Shown piece after piece: positions 25,108 to 34,203 of a DNA stretch of 64,000 bases. The notes beneath the pieces are model-generated. The model did no database searches and was not told the DNA's origin. It was given only the letters and a program-made list of their open reading frames with translations. The stretch spans positions 1 to 64,000 of the forward strand of contig CAKRES010000008.1 in NCBI GenBank assembly GCA_934317845.1, in the 5' to 3' direction. The stretch comes from an uncultured Lachnospiraceae bacterium. Its GTDB lineage: Bacteria > Bacillota > Clostridia > Lachnospirales > Lachnospiraceae. Within the stretch, counting starts at the first letter, position 1. The number at the start of each line of letters is the position of its first letter. The position numbers were made by a program, and so were the translations under genes.

Positions 25108-27435
25108 CTATTTTATCATAGCCTCTTTGGAAATGGAAGTATCCTTGCGATACCCCGATATCTGATAGCCCCCTTTAGGGGTTACCTTTATAGAAATGGC
25201 GCCCTGCTCCACAGTTGTAAAATAAGGAACATTTGCAGTCTTCAACCGTTTTAGCGTTTCCTTATGCGGATGTCCATAACGATTTCTTTTCCCACAGGAA
25301 ATAAGTACGATATCCGGAGTTACCTGCGCTAACAGTTCCTCTGAGGTAGAAGTTTTGCTTCCGTGATGTCCACATTTTAAAATAGTATATGTCCCTTTCC
25401 TCATTTTTTTCATATAAGCAACCAGCTCCTCCTCCGCCTGACCTCCTATATCTCCTGTAAACAGCATAGAGAATCCGGCATAAGAAAGCGAAAGAACCTC
25501 AGACGCCTCATTTACATCCTCATAATCCTGGTTGGAATCAGGATGAAGCACTTCAAGCTTTACCCCCTTCCACTCCATCACATCCCCCCGTTTTACATAT
25601 TTGATACTACACCCCTGTCTGATGGCTTGCGTTTTTAATGATGCGAATGATTCCTGAAAGGCATCTACCTGTGGCAGATACATTGTACCAACCGGCATGT
25701 TTTCCATCACCTCTTTGACCGCACTGATATGATCCTCATCACTGTGACTCAAAAAAACCGCATCGATCGCTGTAATTCCCTGTGACTTTAAATATGGGGC
25801 ATATGTGTACTCGTATAGCTTTTTTTCACTGCTGCTTCCACCATCCACCAACAGAACATGCGCTCCCTTTTTCAACACCAGACCATCGCCCTGTCCCACA
25901 TCTAACATCGTGATCGTAAACTGCGACTGCAAAGCCGGCAATATCGCCAAAGATAGCAAAAGCAGGAACGATAAAACCGCCCGGATAAAACGTCTCTTTT
26001 TTAACAAATAGAGTAATACTGCCAGTCCTGCATAATAGATCACGATCTGCAATAGTGATGGTTTTCCTGTTACAAAATGAGAAAATGGCAAACGATTACT
26101 AAAATAGCTTAATGCCTGCTGCAACAATAGGATCGCGCGCACCAAAAGCATCAGAACCTGCCCTGCCTGAAAGGACAAAAGCGACACCCCTACTGCCATC
26201 ACAGACAGCGGAAGCAACAGTGACATACTTGGGATCACGATGAGGTTCAACAATACACTGTAAAGCGGCAGTTGAAAATAAAAGAAACAGAGTATGGGAT
26301 TCGTCGCAAGCTGAATCGCGGCTGTTGTAACAAACGACGAAAGCAATCCCTTCCCTTTTCCGAAAATTTCCCTGCCGACCGGAGCTGCCACTGCAATTCC
26401 AAAAACAGCTCCAAAGGACAATAAAAAACCGGCATCGCATAATTGAAATGGAGATTGATATAGCAGCAACAATGCCGCACATCCAAGCGCAGAGAGCATA
26501 TCGTAGGCCCGCCCGATCACCCGCGCCAGAAAAGAAAGCAGCAGCATCAATAACGCACGGCTTAATGATGCAGAAAATCCCGCCATCATACCATAAAGAA
26601 TGATCACAGTTCCACTAAATACAGCACTGAAAAGATAGGACCGCTTTCCTTTCCGGGCAAGAGCAAACAATCCTGCTCCAAAAAAGCCGATATGAAGTCC
26701 GGAAATAGCGATCACATGTGCAATCCCCGCCTCCTGATATTCGTTTTTCAGCTCACTGTCTAAGTCTGCCTTTTCCCCTAATAAAATTGCCTCCAAAAAG
26801 CCTGCCTGTTCTTTTGGAAGCAACAGCCTGATCTGCGCAGCAAGGTTGCATCTAAGCTCCCACAAATGTTGGCGCAGCCTTTGATAAGAAGCATCTGTCA
26901 CCTGCACCTGTTCTGCCTGCAGCAGCACATCTACATTTTTTGCCCGGCAATATTGATACATATCAAAGCCACCCGGATTCTTCGCATGCTCCGGACTACT
27001 TGCCATTCCGCTGACTGTAATAACTTGTCCCCACAAGCAGCCTGCCTGCTCCGCTTTCACACGCACCCTTTTCCCACTGGAAAACGACGGCTGCTCAAGA
27101 TAGCGAACCTGCCCTAAATAGTAATAATAGCTTCCATCCTTCGCTGTTTCGATCACGCACACTTTCCCGGATATGGTAAGTTCTCTCTGCTCCCCATCAT
27201 AATACCGATCCAGAATATTATCTGCATCTGCCATTTGAAAACGCATAAATCCAAGCAATATGCAGCAAAAAAACAGCAGCAGAACAATTTGCAGGCCATT
27301 TGTTTTGACATACCAAATAACCAGCAAGAGCGTACCTGCTGCCAAAAACAACGTCCATCCCATCATCTGCTTCATGGCAGCGACTTCCCCAAGCACAAAG
27401 CACACAAGCATCATCAGCAATGGTCTTTTATTCAA
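25108..27435 (-). CDS. comEC: DNA-uptake channel protein ComEC/Rec2
   Basis: 775 aa, typical length. ComEC forms the inner-membrane channel for single-stranded transforming DNA. N-terminal hydrophobic segments and an OB-like soluble region (residues ~90-150) precede the multi-spanning Competence domain (AIAISGLHIGFFGAGLFALA, about 230-470). The C-terminus is a metallo-beta-lactamase-like domain with LDVGQGDGLVLKKG, FLSHSDEDHISAV, LFTGDIG and KCGHHGSKTSTS, so a nuclease activity is possible. It starts with TTG at 27435 behind AGGAG. Fifteen bases after the GerMN lipoprotein gene. Confidence 0.94.
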   Translation of the reverse strand: MNKRPLLMMLVCFVLGEVAAMKQMMGWTLFLAAGTLLLVIWYVKTNGLQIVLLLFFCCILLGFMRFQMADADNILDRYYDGEQRELTISGKVCVIETAKDGSYYYYLGQVRYLEQPSFSSGKRVRVKAEQAGCLWGQVITVSGMASSPEHAKNPGGFDMYQYCRAKNVDVLLQAEQVQVTDASYQRLRQHLWELRCNLAAQIRLLLPKEQAGFLEAILLGEKADLDSELKNEYQEAGIAHVIAISGLHIGFFGAGLFALARKGKRSYLFSAVFSGTVIILYGMMAGFSASLSRALLMLLLSFLARVIGRAYDMLSALGCAALLLLYQSPFQLCDAGFLLSFGAVFGIAVAAPVGREIFGKGKGLLSSFVTTAAIQLATNPILCFFYFQLPLYSVLLNLIVIPSMSLLLPLSVMAVGVSLLSFQAGQVLMLLVRAILLLQQALSYFSNRLPFSHFVTGKPSLLQIVIYYAGLAVLLYLLKKRRFIRAVLSFLLLLSLAILPALQSQFTITMLDVGQGDGLVLKKGAHVLLVDGGSSSEKKLYEYTYAPYLKSQGITAIDAVFLSHSDEDHISAVKEVMENMPVGTMYLPQVDAFQESFASLKTQAIRQGCSIKYVKRGDVMEWKGVKLEVLHPDSNQDYEDVNEASEVLSLSYAGFSMLFTGDIGGQAEEELVAYMKKMRKGTYTILKCGHHGSKTSTSEELLAQVTPDIVLISCGKRNRYGHPHKETLKRLKTANVPYFTTVEQGAISIKVTPKGGYQISGYRKDTSISKEAMIK

Positions 27436-27450
27436 TTTTATTCTCCTGTC

Positions 27451-28383
27451 TTACTCCGTATCAACCAAATCCAGATTGTGTTCAAACAGCTGGTCAAATG
27501 GAACATTTCCATTATATAATTTCTTCGTTTCTCCCTCTATCGTAAATGCCACCTTGCTCACAGTGGACAACTCGCATAACGAGTTCACGATAGAATAGAT
27601 CACAACCTGATCCTTGACCGATTTTGGCACCTTTAAAAAATCTTCATTTAAATCAACATAGCAGATTCCATCCTGCGTCGATACAGAAAACAACTTTGTT
27701 CCCTTCGGCATCGTATTATAATATCCTTTTTCATCTGTTCCCTTGATCAATTCGCGAATAACCAATTCCTCTGCCGATGCGTTGGTTCCTAAGTTCACCG
27801 GGATCTGCAATGGTTCCAGCTTTTCTCCGGTAACATCCGTAAAGTAGATCGTGAGATTCTGCACCATGTTACTGTCATCCTTCGTGTCGCTGTCTACAAA
27901 AACATCTGGTGTCAATGCCCCAACCAGTGAATTACCGTCTACCATCGGCTGAGTATCCACAGTAAACTCTACGGCATCCACACCCGGGATCTGCACCAGA
28001 CTTTTGACAAATGCCGCCCTGCAAAGCACCTGCGATGACACCGCAGTTTCATAATAGGTTGCACTAAAATCCAAAGTGATCACATGATTATCTCCTAAGG
28101 TATATTTCTGTAAAATGACATAATCCGGTAATACAGTGCGATAATCTGTTTCATTATGAAGCTCTGTAAGTTTTGTCAGCATGGTTTTGATCTGTTCTTC
28201 TGTACTTTTCTTTTTATCAAAATGTGCCGTCTTTGGAACAAAACTCATAGAGTCACTCGACAAATAATATAAAATGTATTCATTTTTGGCTGCCTTTACA
28301 ACCTCTTCCTTCGTTTCTCCACATCCACTGAGCATTGAAAAAAGCAACAGGAGAAACACCAAACAACTCACGATTCGTTTCAT
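27451..28383 (-). CDS. GerMN-domain lipoprotein
   Basis: 310 aa. Lipoprotein signal with lipobox MLSGC (Cys at about 21). Two GerMN domains follow, with patterns YYLSSDSMSFVPKTAHF, VITLDFSATYYE, LTIYFTDVTGEKL and CYVDLNEDFL. GerM-type domains are extracytoplasmic and occur in spore and two-component (LpqB-like) proteins. The ATG overlaps the kinase stop codon (ATGA), so it is co-translated with the kinase. It may be the extracellular partner of that kinase, as LpqB is for MtrB (inference). Confidence 0.85.
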   Translation of the reverse strand: MKRIVSCLVFLLLLFSMLSGCGETKEEVVKAAKNEYILYYLSSDSMSFVPKTAHFDKKKSTEEQIKTMLTKLTELHNETDYRTVLPDYVILQKYTLGDNHVITLDFSATYYETAVSSQVLCRAAFVKSLVQIPGVDAVEFTVDTQPMVDGNSLVGALTPDVFVDSDTKDDSNMVQNLTIYFTDVTGEKLEPLQIPVNLGTNASAEELVIRELIKGTDEKGYYNTMPKGTKLFSVSTQDGICYVDLNEDFLKVPKSVKDQVVIYSIVNSLCELSTVSKVAFTIEGETKKLYNGNVPFDQLFEHNLDLVDTE

Positions 28384-30221
28384 TCGGTCTTCTCTCCTTT
28401 CTCTTCTATGGATTCCTCTGTCTTCACTAACACTTCCGGATTGTCCATCTCCTCTGTATGCAGCACCACCATATCCGGCTCTGCATTTTGCAACGGATCA
28501 GGCTCTGTCACAGTAGGAGTACTTATCGTTTCTTCTGAAGCAGACTGCTCTTTGTTTTCCTCTTTCTTTTTCAGATTCTCATCCACAACACTTAAGACCT
28601 CGCCTAAATTCCCCTGTATCTCAGAAACATTGGTAAGTGCAACAGTCTGAGTAGAAACAACGGTCTCTTCTTTTCTTTTTTTATGGAAAATAAAATGCTT
28701 TTTCTCTGCTTTCTCCGCACGTTTGGATGCACTATTCATGGACACGGAATATGTCAGTGGAATACGGACAGTAAAGGTTGTTCCCTTCCCCGGTTCACTA
28801 TGCAGCTTGATCGTACCATGATGCATGGAGATCGCACTGTGCGTAATAGCAAGTCCCAAACCGGTTCCACCAGTCTCTCTCGACCGTGCTTTATCCACAC
28901 GATAAAAACGCTCAAAGACAAAATTCTGACAATCTTCCGGAATACCCACACCGGAATCTGCAATTTTAACATAAAAATATTTGTGATCGGCATTTAACGT
29001 AATCCGGATCCAGCCATCATCTACATTATATTTTATCGCATTTTCCACCAGATTAGAAAGAGCCAGCGTCAGTTTCACCTCATCAACCTCCGCATTAACC
29101 GAGCGGAAACTCTCATAAACAATCTCAATGTTTCGTACTGCTGCCAGTGGGCGAAGACGTTTTAACAAAAGATCCAGAAGTTCATTGATATTGACGGTAG
29201 TCACATTCAGCACATTAGCCGACTTTCGATCCATTTTTACAAGGGATAAAAGATCGTTGATGATCTTATTCTCACGGTCAATCTCCGATACAATATCTTC
29301 CATAAATTCACGATAGATCTCTGCCGGCACATCATCCTGCGATACCAGGGAATCCGCCAGCACCTTCATTGAAGTGATCGGCGTTTTTAACTCATGAGAC
29401 ACATTTGACACAAATTCCTGTCTTGATTCTTCCAATTTGTCAAGCCTTGCCACCGCTGCATTGAAACTCTCTGCCAGATCCTTAAGCTCCGTAAATCCGG
29501 TAACCGTAAGCGGTTCCCCGGTCTGTCCTTCTGCAACCTCGTCCACACCATGAAGCAGTTCCCGGAAATGTCCACTTAAGATCACGACAAAAATCACTGC
29601 GATCACAAGGACACAAAATGTAAATAGCACGATCAGCGGAACTGTCTGTCTGCTCACTTCACTCAGCAGGGTATAGGTATCCTTCACAGATGCATATACA
29701 ACCATCAACCCAATCTGTTCTTCTTTTTCTTTCTGCCCTAATTTTTCTTCTTCGGTATTCAGGGCATTGGACTCCGTTACAATTCCTGCTTTTCCTACCG
29801 GAATATAGCACTCAATATACCCATCCCGGATAAACAGATGCTCTGACTCCCCCATCTTTCCCGTCATTGCCTTGATCACATTCTCTGAAACAAGATAATT
29901 CCCTCGGTTTATTTGATACGTATCGGAAATAATCTGATAATTAGAATCTACCACCATAATGCGCCCATCTAACAATGTAGCTAACTGGTCAATCTGGTTC
30001 TCCAGATTCAGTGTATCATTGCCATTAAAAAAACCGGATTTCACAAGTTGATTTAACAAAATGGTACACTGATTCACGGTATAATTCTTTTTTTGTTCTA
30101 ATGACTCATTTTCATATGTTTTATGAATGATAAAAGAAAACAATAGAAAAAACGCAATGGTCAGTACAAAAAAGCAGACAAACCACAAAAAGCGGAGACT
30201 TTTGAACAGACCATTCGGCAT
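28380..30221 (-). CDS. Sensor histidine kinase with HAMP domain and acidic C-terminal tail
   Basis: 613 aa from the ATG at 30221. Two membrane segments (about 8-33 and 195-216) flank an extracellular sensor region; a HAMP domain follows, then HisKA with His276 (SNVSHELKTPITSM), N box NLVENAIKYN, and glycine boxes DSGVGIPED and GGTGLGLAI. An extra ~118-residue low-complexity tail rich in Glu, Ser and Thr follows the ATPase. The start is uncertain: the best ribosome-binding site (AGGAG, 30243-30247) is far from this ATG, and a TTG at 30263 overlapping the regulator gene is possible. WalK/PhoR-like class. Confidence 0.9.
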   Translation of the reverse strand: MPNGLFKSLRFLWFVCFFVLTIAFFLLFSFIIHKTYENESLEQKKNYTVNQCTILLNQLVKSGFFNGNDTLNLENQIDQLATLLDGRIMVVDSNYQIISDTYQINRGNYLVSENVIKAMTGKMGESEHLFIRDGYIECYIPVGKAGIVTESNALNTEEEKLGQKEKEEQIGLMVVYASVKDTYTLLSEVSRQTVPLIVLFTFCVLVIAVIFVVILSGHFRELLHGVDEVAEGQTGEPLTVTGFTELKDLAESFNAAVARLDKLEESRQEFVSNVSHELKTPITSMKVLADSLVSQDDVPAEIYREFMEDIVSEIDRENKIINDLLSLVKMDRKSANVLNVTTVNINELLDLLLKRLRPLAAVRNIEIVYESFRSVNAEVDEVKLTLALSNLVENAIKYNVDDGWIRITLNADHKYFYVKIADSGVGIPEDCQNFVFERFYRVDKARSRETGGTGLGLAITHSAISMHHGTIKLHSEPGKGTTFTVRIPLTYSVSMNSASKRAEKAEKKHFIFHKKRKEETVVSTQTVALTNVSEIQGNLGEVLSVVDENLKKKEENKEQSASEETISTPTVTEPDPLQNAEPDMVVLHTEEMDNPEVLVKTEESIEEKGEKTE

Positions 30222-30252
30222 ACTGATCTTATTAATGGTAAAAACTCCTCTC

Positions 30253-30942
30253 TTAATTGGCAAAGAAATAACCTACGCCCCATTTGGTATGAATATATTT
30301 TGGTTCTCCCGGATGTTCCTCAATTTTTTCACGCAGACGTCTGATATGCACATCTACCGTACGTCCATCCCCCGGATAATCGGTTCCCCATACCAATGCC
30401 AGAAGCTTATCTCTTCCATACACCTTATTCGCATGCATTGCCAGAATCTCAAGCAGATCAAATTCCTTTGCAGTTAGATTAACTTCCTTTTCTCCTACAA
30501 AAACTCTGCGGCTTTCCACATCAATCTTCATTCCCTGTGCTTCAATCACAGTCGGCTTTTCTTCTTCTCCAACGCGTTTCGTATTTCTTCTTAAAATGGC
30601 TTTAATGCGCGCCTTTACTTCTAATATATTGAACGGCTTGGTAATGTAATCATCTGCACCATACTCCAAGCCCAGGATCTTATCCATATCATCTCCCTTT
30701 GCGGTAAGCATAATGATCGGGACGTCAGAAAATTCCCGTATCTGCTGACATACCTCAAATCCGTCCAGTTTTGGAAGCATAATATCCAACAGGATCATGT
30801 CATACTGATTCTCCTTTGCTTTCTCTAACGCTTCCTCTCCATCATAGGCACAGTCCACCTCCATGCCGTCCTGCATCAAGCTGAACTTGATTCCCTTTAC
30901 AATCGACTTTTCATCATCTACTACCAAAACTTTCCTTGCCAT
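30253..30942 (-). CDS. OmpR/PhoB-family response regulator
   Basis: 229 aa. Receiver domain with VVDDEK at 7-12, phospho-acceptor Asp53 (ILLDIMLPKLDG) and the Lys in ITKPFN. The C-terminal winged helix has EVNLTAKEFDLLEILA, VWGTDYPGDGRTVDVHIRRLREKIE and YIHTKWGVGYFF, typical of the WalR/PhoB branch. It sits 6 bases after comEA and leads into its kinase. It may be a general cell-envelope regulator. Its location inside a competence operon is notable. Confidence 0.93.
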   Translation of the reverse strand: MARKVLVVDDEKSIVKGIKFSLMQDGMEVDCAYDGEEALEKAKENQYDMILLDIMLPKLDGFEVCQQIREFSDVPIIMLTAKGDDMDKILGLEYGADDYITKPFNILEVKARIKAILRRNTKRVGEEEKPTVIEAQGMKIDVESRRVFVGEKEVNLTAKEFDLLEILAMHANKVYGRDKLLALVWGTDYPGDGRTVDVHIRRLREKIEEHPGEPKYIHTKWGVGYFFAN

Positions 30943-30948
30943 ATATCG

Positions 30949-31572
30949 TTACCCCACTGTTATGCTGTCTTTAATCTTTTCAAATACACCATCTTTGATC
31001 CCATTGATCTGTTTCAGTTCTTCAATCGACTGAAAACCACCATGCTCCTCACGATACGCCAGAATTTCTTCTGCCTTTGATGGACCTATTCCGGCAAGTG
31101 TCATCAATTGTTCTTTTGTCGCATGATTAATGTCAATCTTATCTTCTGTAACTTCTTGTGGACCGGAATTACTCTTTTGCACTTCTTCTAATGTTGGCAC
31201 ATAAAGTTTTTGCCCATCTTCCAAACGTTCTGCCTGGTTCAGACTGGTGGTGTCTGCTTCCTCATCAAATCCTCCAGCTACTGTGATCGCATCTACGATC
31301 CGGCTGCCCTGTTCCAAATGGTATACTCCCGGTGCCTGTACTGCACCACAAACATATACCGCCAGCTCACTCACCTGTTCTGTCACCCCATCAGATCCTT
31401 CTGCATCCACAGTCTCCTGTATCACACTTTCTGTTCCTGCAGTCGGTGTACCTGTTTCGGCAAACCCGCATCCGGTCAATATAGTAAGAAAAGAACATAC
31501 AAGAGAGGCGGAAAACATACCCTTCATCCAACTCTTATATCTTCTTTGCTTCTTACGTCCCTGTTCTTTCAT
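30949..31572 (-). CDS. comEA: ComEA-like DNA receptor with lipoprotein-type anchor
   Basis: 207 aa from the ATG at 31572 behind AAAGGAGG; the frame upstream to 31626 is not used. A short basic N-terminus and hydrophobic segment end in LTGC, so the protein may be lipid-anchored rather than held by the usual single helix. Residues ~75-140 form an SLBB domain (VYVCGAVQAPGVYHLEQGSR, LNQAERLEDGQKLYVP). The last ~60 are the ComEA helix-hairpin-helix DNA-binding unit (INHATKEQLMTLAGIGPSKA). It binds incoming DNA at the surface. First gene of the comEA-comEC operon. Confidence 0.92.
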   Translation of the reverse strand: MKEQGRKKQRRYKSWMKGMFSASLVCSFLTILTGCGFAETGTPTAGTESVIQETVDAEGSDGVTEQVSELAVYVCGAVQAPGVYHLEQGSRIVDAITVAGGFDEEADTTSLNQAERLEDGQKLYVPTLEEVQKSNSGPQEVTEDKIDINHATKEQLMTLAGIGPSKAEEILAYREEHGGFQSIEELKQINGIKDGVFEKIKDSITVG

Positions 31573-31631
31573 TTTCTTCCTCCTTTTGATCAAAAAAGGA
31601 AAAAAGATGATCCACAAGTCCCACATATTCT

Positions 31632-31660
31632 ATTGTAACGAAATCACCCTCTAATTACAA
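31632..31660 (-). promoter_or_regulatory. Promoter of the comEA-holA operon
   Basis: TTGTAA (31655-31660), 17-base spacer, TACAAT (31632-31637) on the minus strand, 60 bases before comEA. Confidence 0.55.
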
Positions 31661-31700
31661 TAGATAATTTCTTAATAATATTTGAATTTTTCCTATTTGC

Positions 31701-32594
31701 TTAGTGAAATAGCGGCTCTTTTAAAATAGCAGTTCCAATACCCTTTGTCGTAAACAGCTCTAATAACAAACAGTGTTCCAGACGTCCATCCAAAATATGT
31801 ACGCGAGACACACCTTTTTCAATTGCTTCAATACAGTTATTGAGTTTTGGAAGCATACCTCCGCCTACCACACCATTTTCAATGTAAGATTTTGCCTGTG
31901 GCAGATCCATCTCTGAGATCAGTGTTTTTTTGTTTGCAGGATCCATAAAAACACCTTCAATATCCGTTAAAAATACAAGCTTTTCTGCCCCGATTGCTGT
32001 AGCGATCGCACAAGCGGCATCATCCGCATTGATATTGTAGCTGTCAAAATCTGCACCAATTCCGATCGGAGCGATCACCGGCACATAATCATTGTCCAGT
32101 AATACATCGATCAGATTGCTGTCAACAGCCGTTACCTCACCAACATGTCCCAGATCCTGTCCATCCGCAAATTTCTTTTTTGCCTTCATCAATCCGCCGT
32201 CTTTTCCACAAATACCAACTGCCTTGACGCCATTTTCTTCCATCAGGGCAACCAAACCTTTATTCACCTTGTTGAGTACCATTTCTGCAATCTCCATGGT
32301 TTCATCATCCGTCACACGAAGTCCATTGATAAACATTGGCTCCTTGCCCTTTAAACGCACCCATTTACTGATCTCTTTTCCGCCCCCATGCACAATGATC
32401 GGCTTTAATCCGATCAGTTTTAACAGTGCTACGTCACGGATCACACTGATCTTTAACTGATCATCCACCATGGCACTTCCACCATACTTTACAACTACTT
32501 TCTTTCCGTTAAACTCCCGGATAAATGGTAATGCTTCGGTCAAGACCGCCGCTTTCTTCATTTCTTCCTGCATATTATCATTGATTTCCTGCAT
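31701..32594 (-). CDS. argB: Acetylglutamate kinase
   Basis: 297 aa, usual length. It phosphorylates N-acetylglutamate, the second step of arginine synthesis. Amino acid kinase fold with VVVKYGGSAMVDD, LIGLKPIIVHGGGKEISKW, NINADDAACAIA and VGGGMLPKLNNC. The last is the end of the C-terminal lobe used in arginine-sensitive hexameric enzymes, and an N-terminal helix (residues ~1-20) as in those enzymes suggests feedback inhibition by arginine. GGAGG site; 30 bases after argC. No argJ or argD follows. Confidence 0.96.
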   Translation of the reverse strand: MQEINDNMQEEMKKAAVLTEALPFIREFNGKKVVVKYGGSAMVDDQLKISVIRDVALLKLIGLKPIIVHGGGKEISKWVRLKGKEPMFINGLRVTDDETMEIAEMVLNKVNKGLVALMEENGVKAVGICGKDGGLMKAKKKFADGQDLGHVGEVTAVDSNLIDVLLDNDYVPVIAPIGIGADFDSYNINADDAACAIATAIGAEKLVFLTDIEGVFMDPANKKTLISEMDLPQAKSYIENGVVGGGMLPKLNNCIEAIEKGVSRVHILDGRLEHCLLLELFTTKGIGTAILKEPLFH

Positions 32595-32624
32595 TATTTG
32601 CCTCCGATCTTCTTTTGACTTTTA

Positions 32625-33665
32625 CTAGAAACACATTGGAAGCTGTGTAAGACCTTCTGTCTCCGGAAGACCAAACATCAGATTCATGTTTTGTACTGCC
32701 TGTCCTGCAGCTCCCTTTACGACATTGTCCAATGCACCCATCGCTACAATACGATTGGTACGTGTATCAATTTTGAAATTCACATCCACATAATTGCTTC
32801 CCTGCACATATCTGGTTTCCGGTGGAACATCCTTTTTCAATACCCGGACAAACTTCTCCTGTGCATAATACTTATCGTATGCGGCACGCACCTGCTCATA
32901 GGTTACTTCCTCTTTTAGGGTCGCATAAGCGGTGACTAATATACCACGATTCATCGGAACAAGATGCGGTGTAAAGATGATCTTGATCTCCTCCCCTGCG
33001 GCATAGCCTAACTGCTCCTCAATCTCCGGTGTGTGACGGTGTGTCAGTACTCCATATGCCTTCATATTCTCATTGACCTCACAAAACAGATTGGCAACCT
33101 TTGCTCCACGTCCTGCACCGGTCGTACCGGATTTTGCATCTACAATGATCGACTGCGGATCAATCAGATGCTCCTTTACCAGTGGATACAGCGTTAAAAT
33201 GCTGCATGTTGTATAGCAGCCCGGATTGGCGATCAGTCTGGCCTGCTTTACCTGCTCCCGGTTGATCTCACAAAGCCCATATACCGCCTCATCGATAAAC
33301 TGTGGCGATTTGTGCTCGATCTTATACCACTGTTCATAAGTAGCAACATCCTTGATACGGAAATCTGCACTCAGATCGATCACCTTTGTATTCTTTAATA
33401 CCTCTTCTGTTAAAATACCTGCACAGTACCCCTGTGGAGTAGCAGTAAAGACAACATCTACCTTCTGGCAAAGTTCCTCTATCTTATCATCAAAACAGGT
33501 ATCTTCCACTACCTCAAACAGATTACGGAAAATATCTGCGTACTTTTGGTCTACGTAACTTCTGGAACCATACCAGCAAATCTCAACTTCTTTGTGCTGT
33601 AACAATATTCTTACGATCTCTTCGCCGGCATATCCGGTCGCACCAATGATACCTGCTTTTATCAT
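32625..33665 (-). CDS. argC: N-acetyl-gamma-glutamyl-phosphate reductase
   Basis: 346 aa. It reduces N-acetylglutamyl phosphate with NADPH, the step after ArgB. Opens AGIIGATGYAGEEIVRIL (nucleotide binding), catalytic Cys in IANPGCYTTCSIL, and later THRHTPEIEEQL. The start ATG at 33665 is eight bases after GGAGG; the ATG at 33671 is too close to that site. The upstream region has a near-consensus promoter and two ARG boxes. Confidence 0.96.
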   Translation of the reverse strand: MIKAGIIGATGYAGEEIVRILLQHKEVEICWYGSRSYVDQKYADIFRNLFEVVEDTCFDDKIEELCQKVDVVFTATPQGYCAGILTEEVLKNTKVIDLSADFRIKDVATYEQWYKIEHKSPQFIDEAVYGLCEINREQVKQARLIANPGCYTTCSILTLYPLVKEHLIDPQSIIVDAKSGTTGAGRGAKVANLFCEVNENMKAYGVLTHRHTPEIEEQLGYAAGEEIKIIFTPHLVPMNRGILVTAYATLKEEVTYEQVRAAYDKYYAQEKFVRVLKKDVPPETRYVQGSNYVDVNFKIDTRTNRIVAMGALDNVVKGAAGQAVQNMNLMFGLPETEGLTQLPMCF

Positions 33666-33709
33666 GGTCATTTCCTCCTAATATATGTAACATTTCATCA
33701 ACGTTCATA

Positions 33710-33738
33710 ATTATACAACCGTTTTTTTTATTATGCAA
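33710..33738 (-). promoter_or_regulatory. Promoter of argCB
   Basis: TTGCAT (33733-33738), exact 17-base spacer, TATAAT (33710-33715) on the minus strand, 45 bases upstream of the argC start. Confidence 0.8.
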
Positions 33739-33777
33739 TCCCATTTTCTTATTTTTTATGTTGTTTTTTAATTTGAG

Positions 33778-33815
33778 GATGAATATTTATAAGTTGTTAT
33801 GCATATTTATTCCAT
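33778..33815. promoter_or_regulatory. Tandem ARG boxes (ArgR/AhrC sites)
   Basis: Two copies of the ARG-box pattern wnTGAATwwwwATTCAnw: GATGAATATTTATAAG (first T of TGAAT at 33780) and TATGCATATTTATTCCAT (TG at 33800). The 20-base spacing matches the tandem arrangement bound by ArgR hexamers. They match 7 and 8 of 10 core positions. They lie 40-77 bases upstream of the argC -35 box rather than over the promoter. Confidence 0.65.
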
Positions 33816-33828
33816 TTTCGTTTAAGCC

Positions 33829-33860
33829 ACAAAAAAATCCATCCCGAAACGGAATGGATC
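33829..33860 (-). terminator. Terminator upstream of argC
   Basis: ATCCATTCC and GGGATGGAT arms with a short loop, followed by TTTTTTG on the minus strand. It ends transcription of the small 33871-34104 gene and insulates the arg promoter. Confidence 0.85.
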
Positions 33861-33870
33861 TTGCTGTTTT

Positions 33871-34104
33871 TCAATTGCAACTTTCGTCTACGTCAAACGG
33901 AGTTCCCTTTGCAAATGGACTGCCCACATCACAGCGTCCATAATGATACTGCCGTTTCATCTGCCCCTCTTCCACGTCATTGCCGGTGCGCACCTTTAAT
34001 CTTCCTTCGTTAGAAGACCCAAATTCTTCTAACATCCGCAATACCTTTTCTACATCCTCCTCACTTACATCTTGTGTTCCATTATTGATCTGGTTTTCAT
34101 CCAT
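33871..34104 (-). CDS. Small conserved-looking hypothetical protein
   Basis: 77 aa, AGGAG nine bases before the ATG and a terminator just after the stop, so it is very likely expressed. An acidic N-terminal helix (VSEEDVEKVLRMLEEFGSS) is followed by a compact, Gly/Asp-rich end, GRCDVGSPFAKGTPFDVDESC, with two cysteines. No family is recognised. It could be a metal-binding or regulatory peptide. It sits between two small genes and argC with no visible functional link. Confidence 0.65.
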   Translation of the reverse strand: MDENQINNGTQDVSEEDVEKVLRMLEEFGSSNEGRLKVRTGNDVEEGQMKRQYHYGRCDVGSPFAKGTPFDVDESCN

Positions 34105-34203
34105 AAATCTGCACTCCTTTCCTGCGTTATATCCTCATCTTCTCATAAATATGCTGCTTACGCAAGGGGAAAGTATTGAAATATATTTCTATTTCTCTGC
34201 ACT

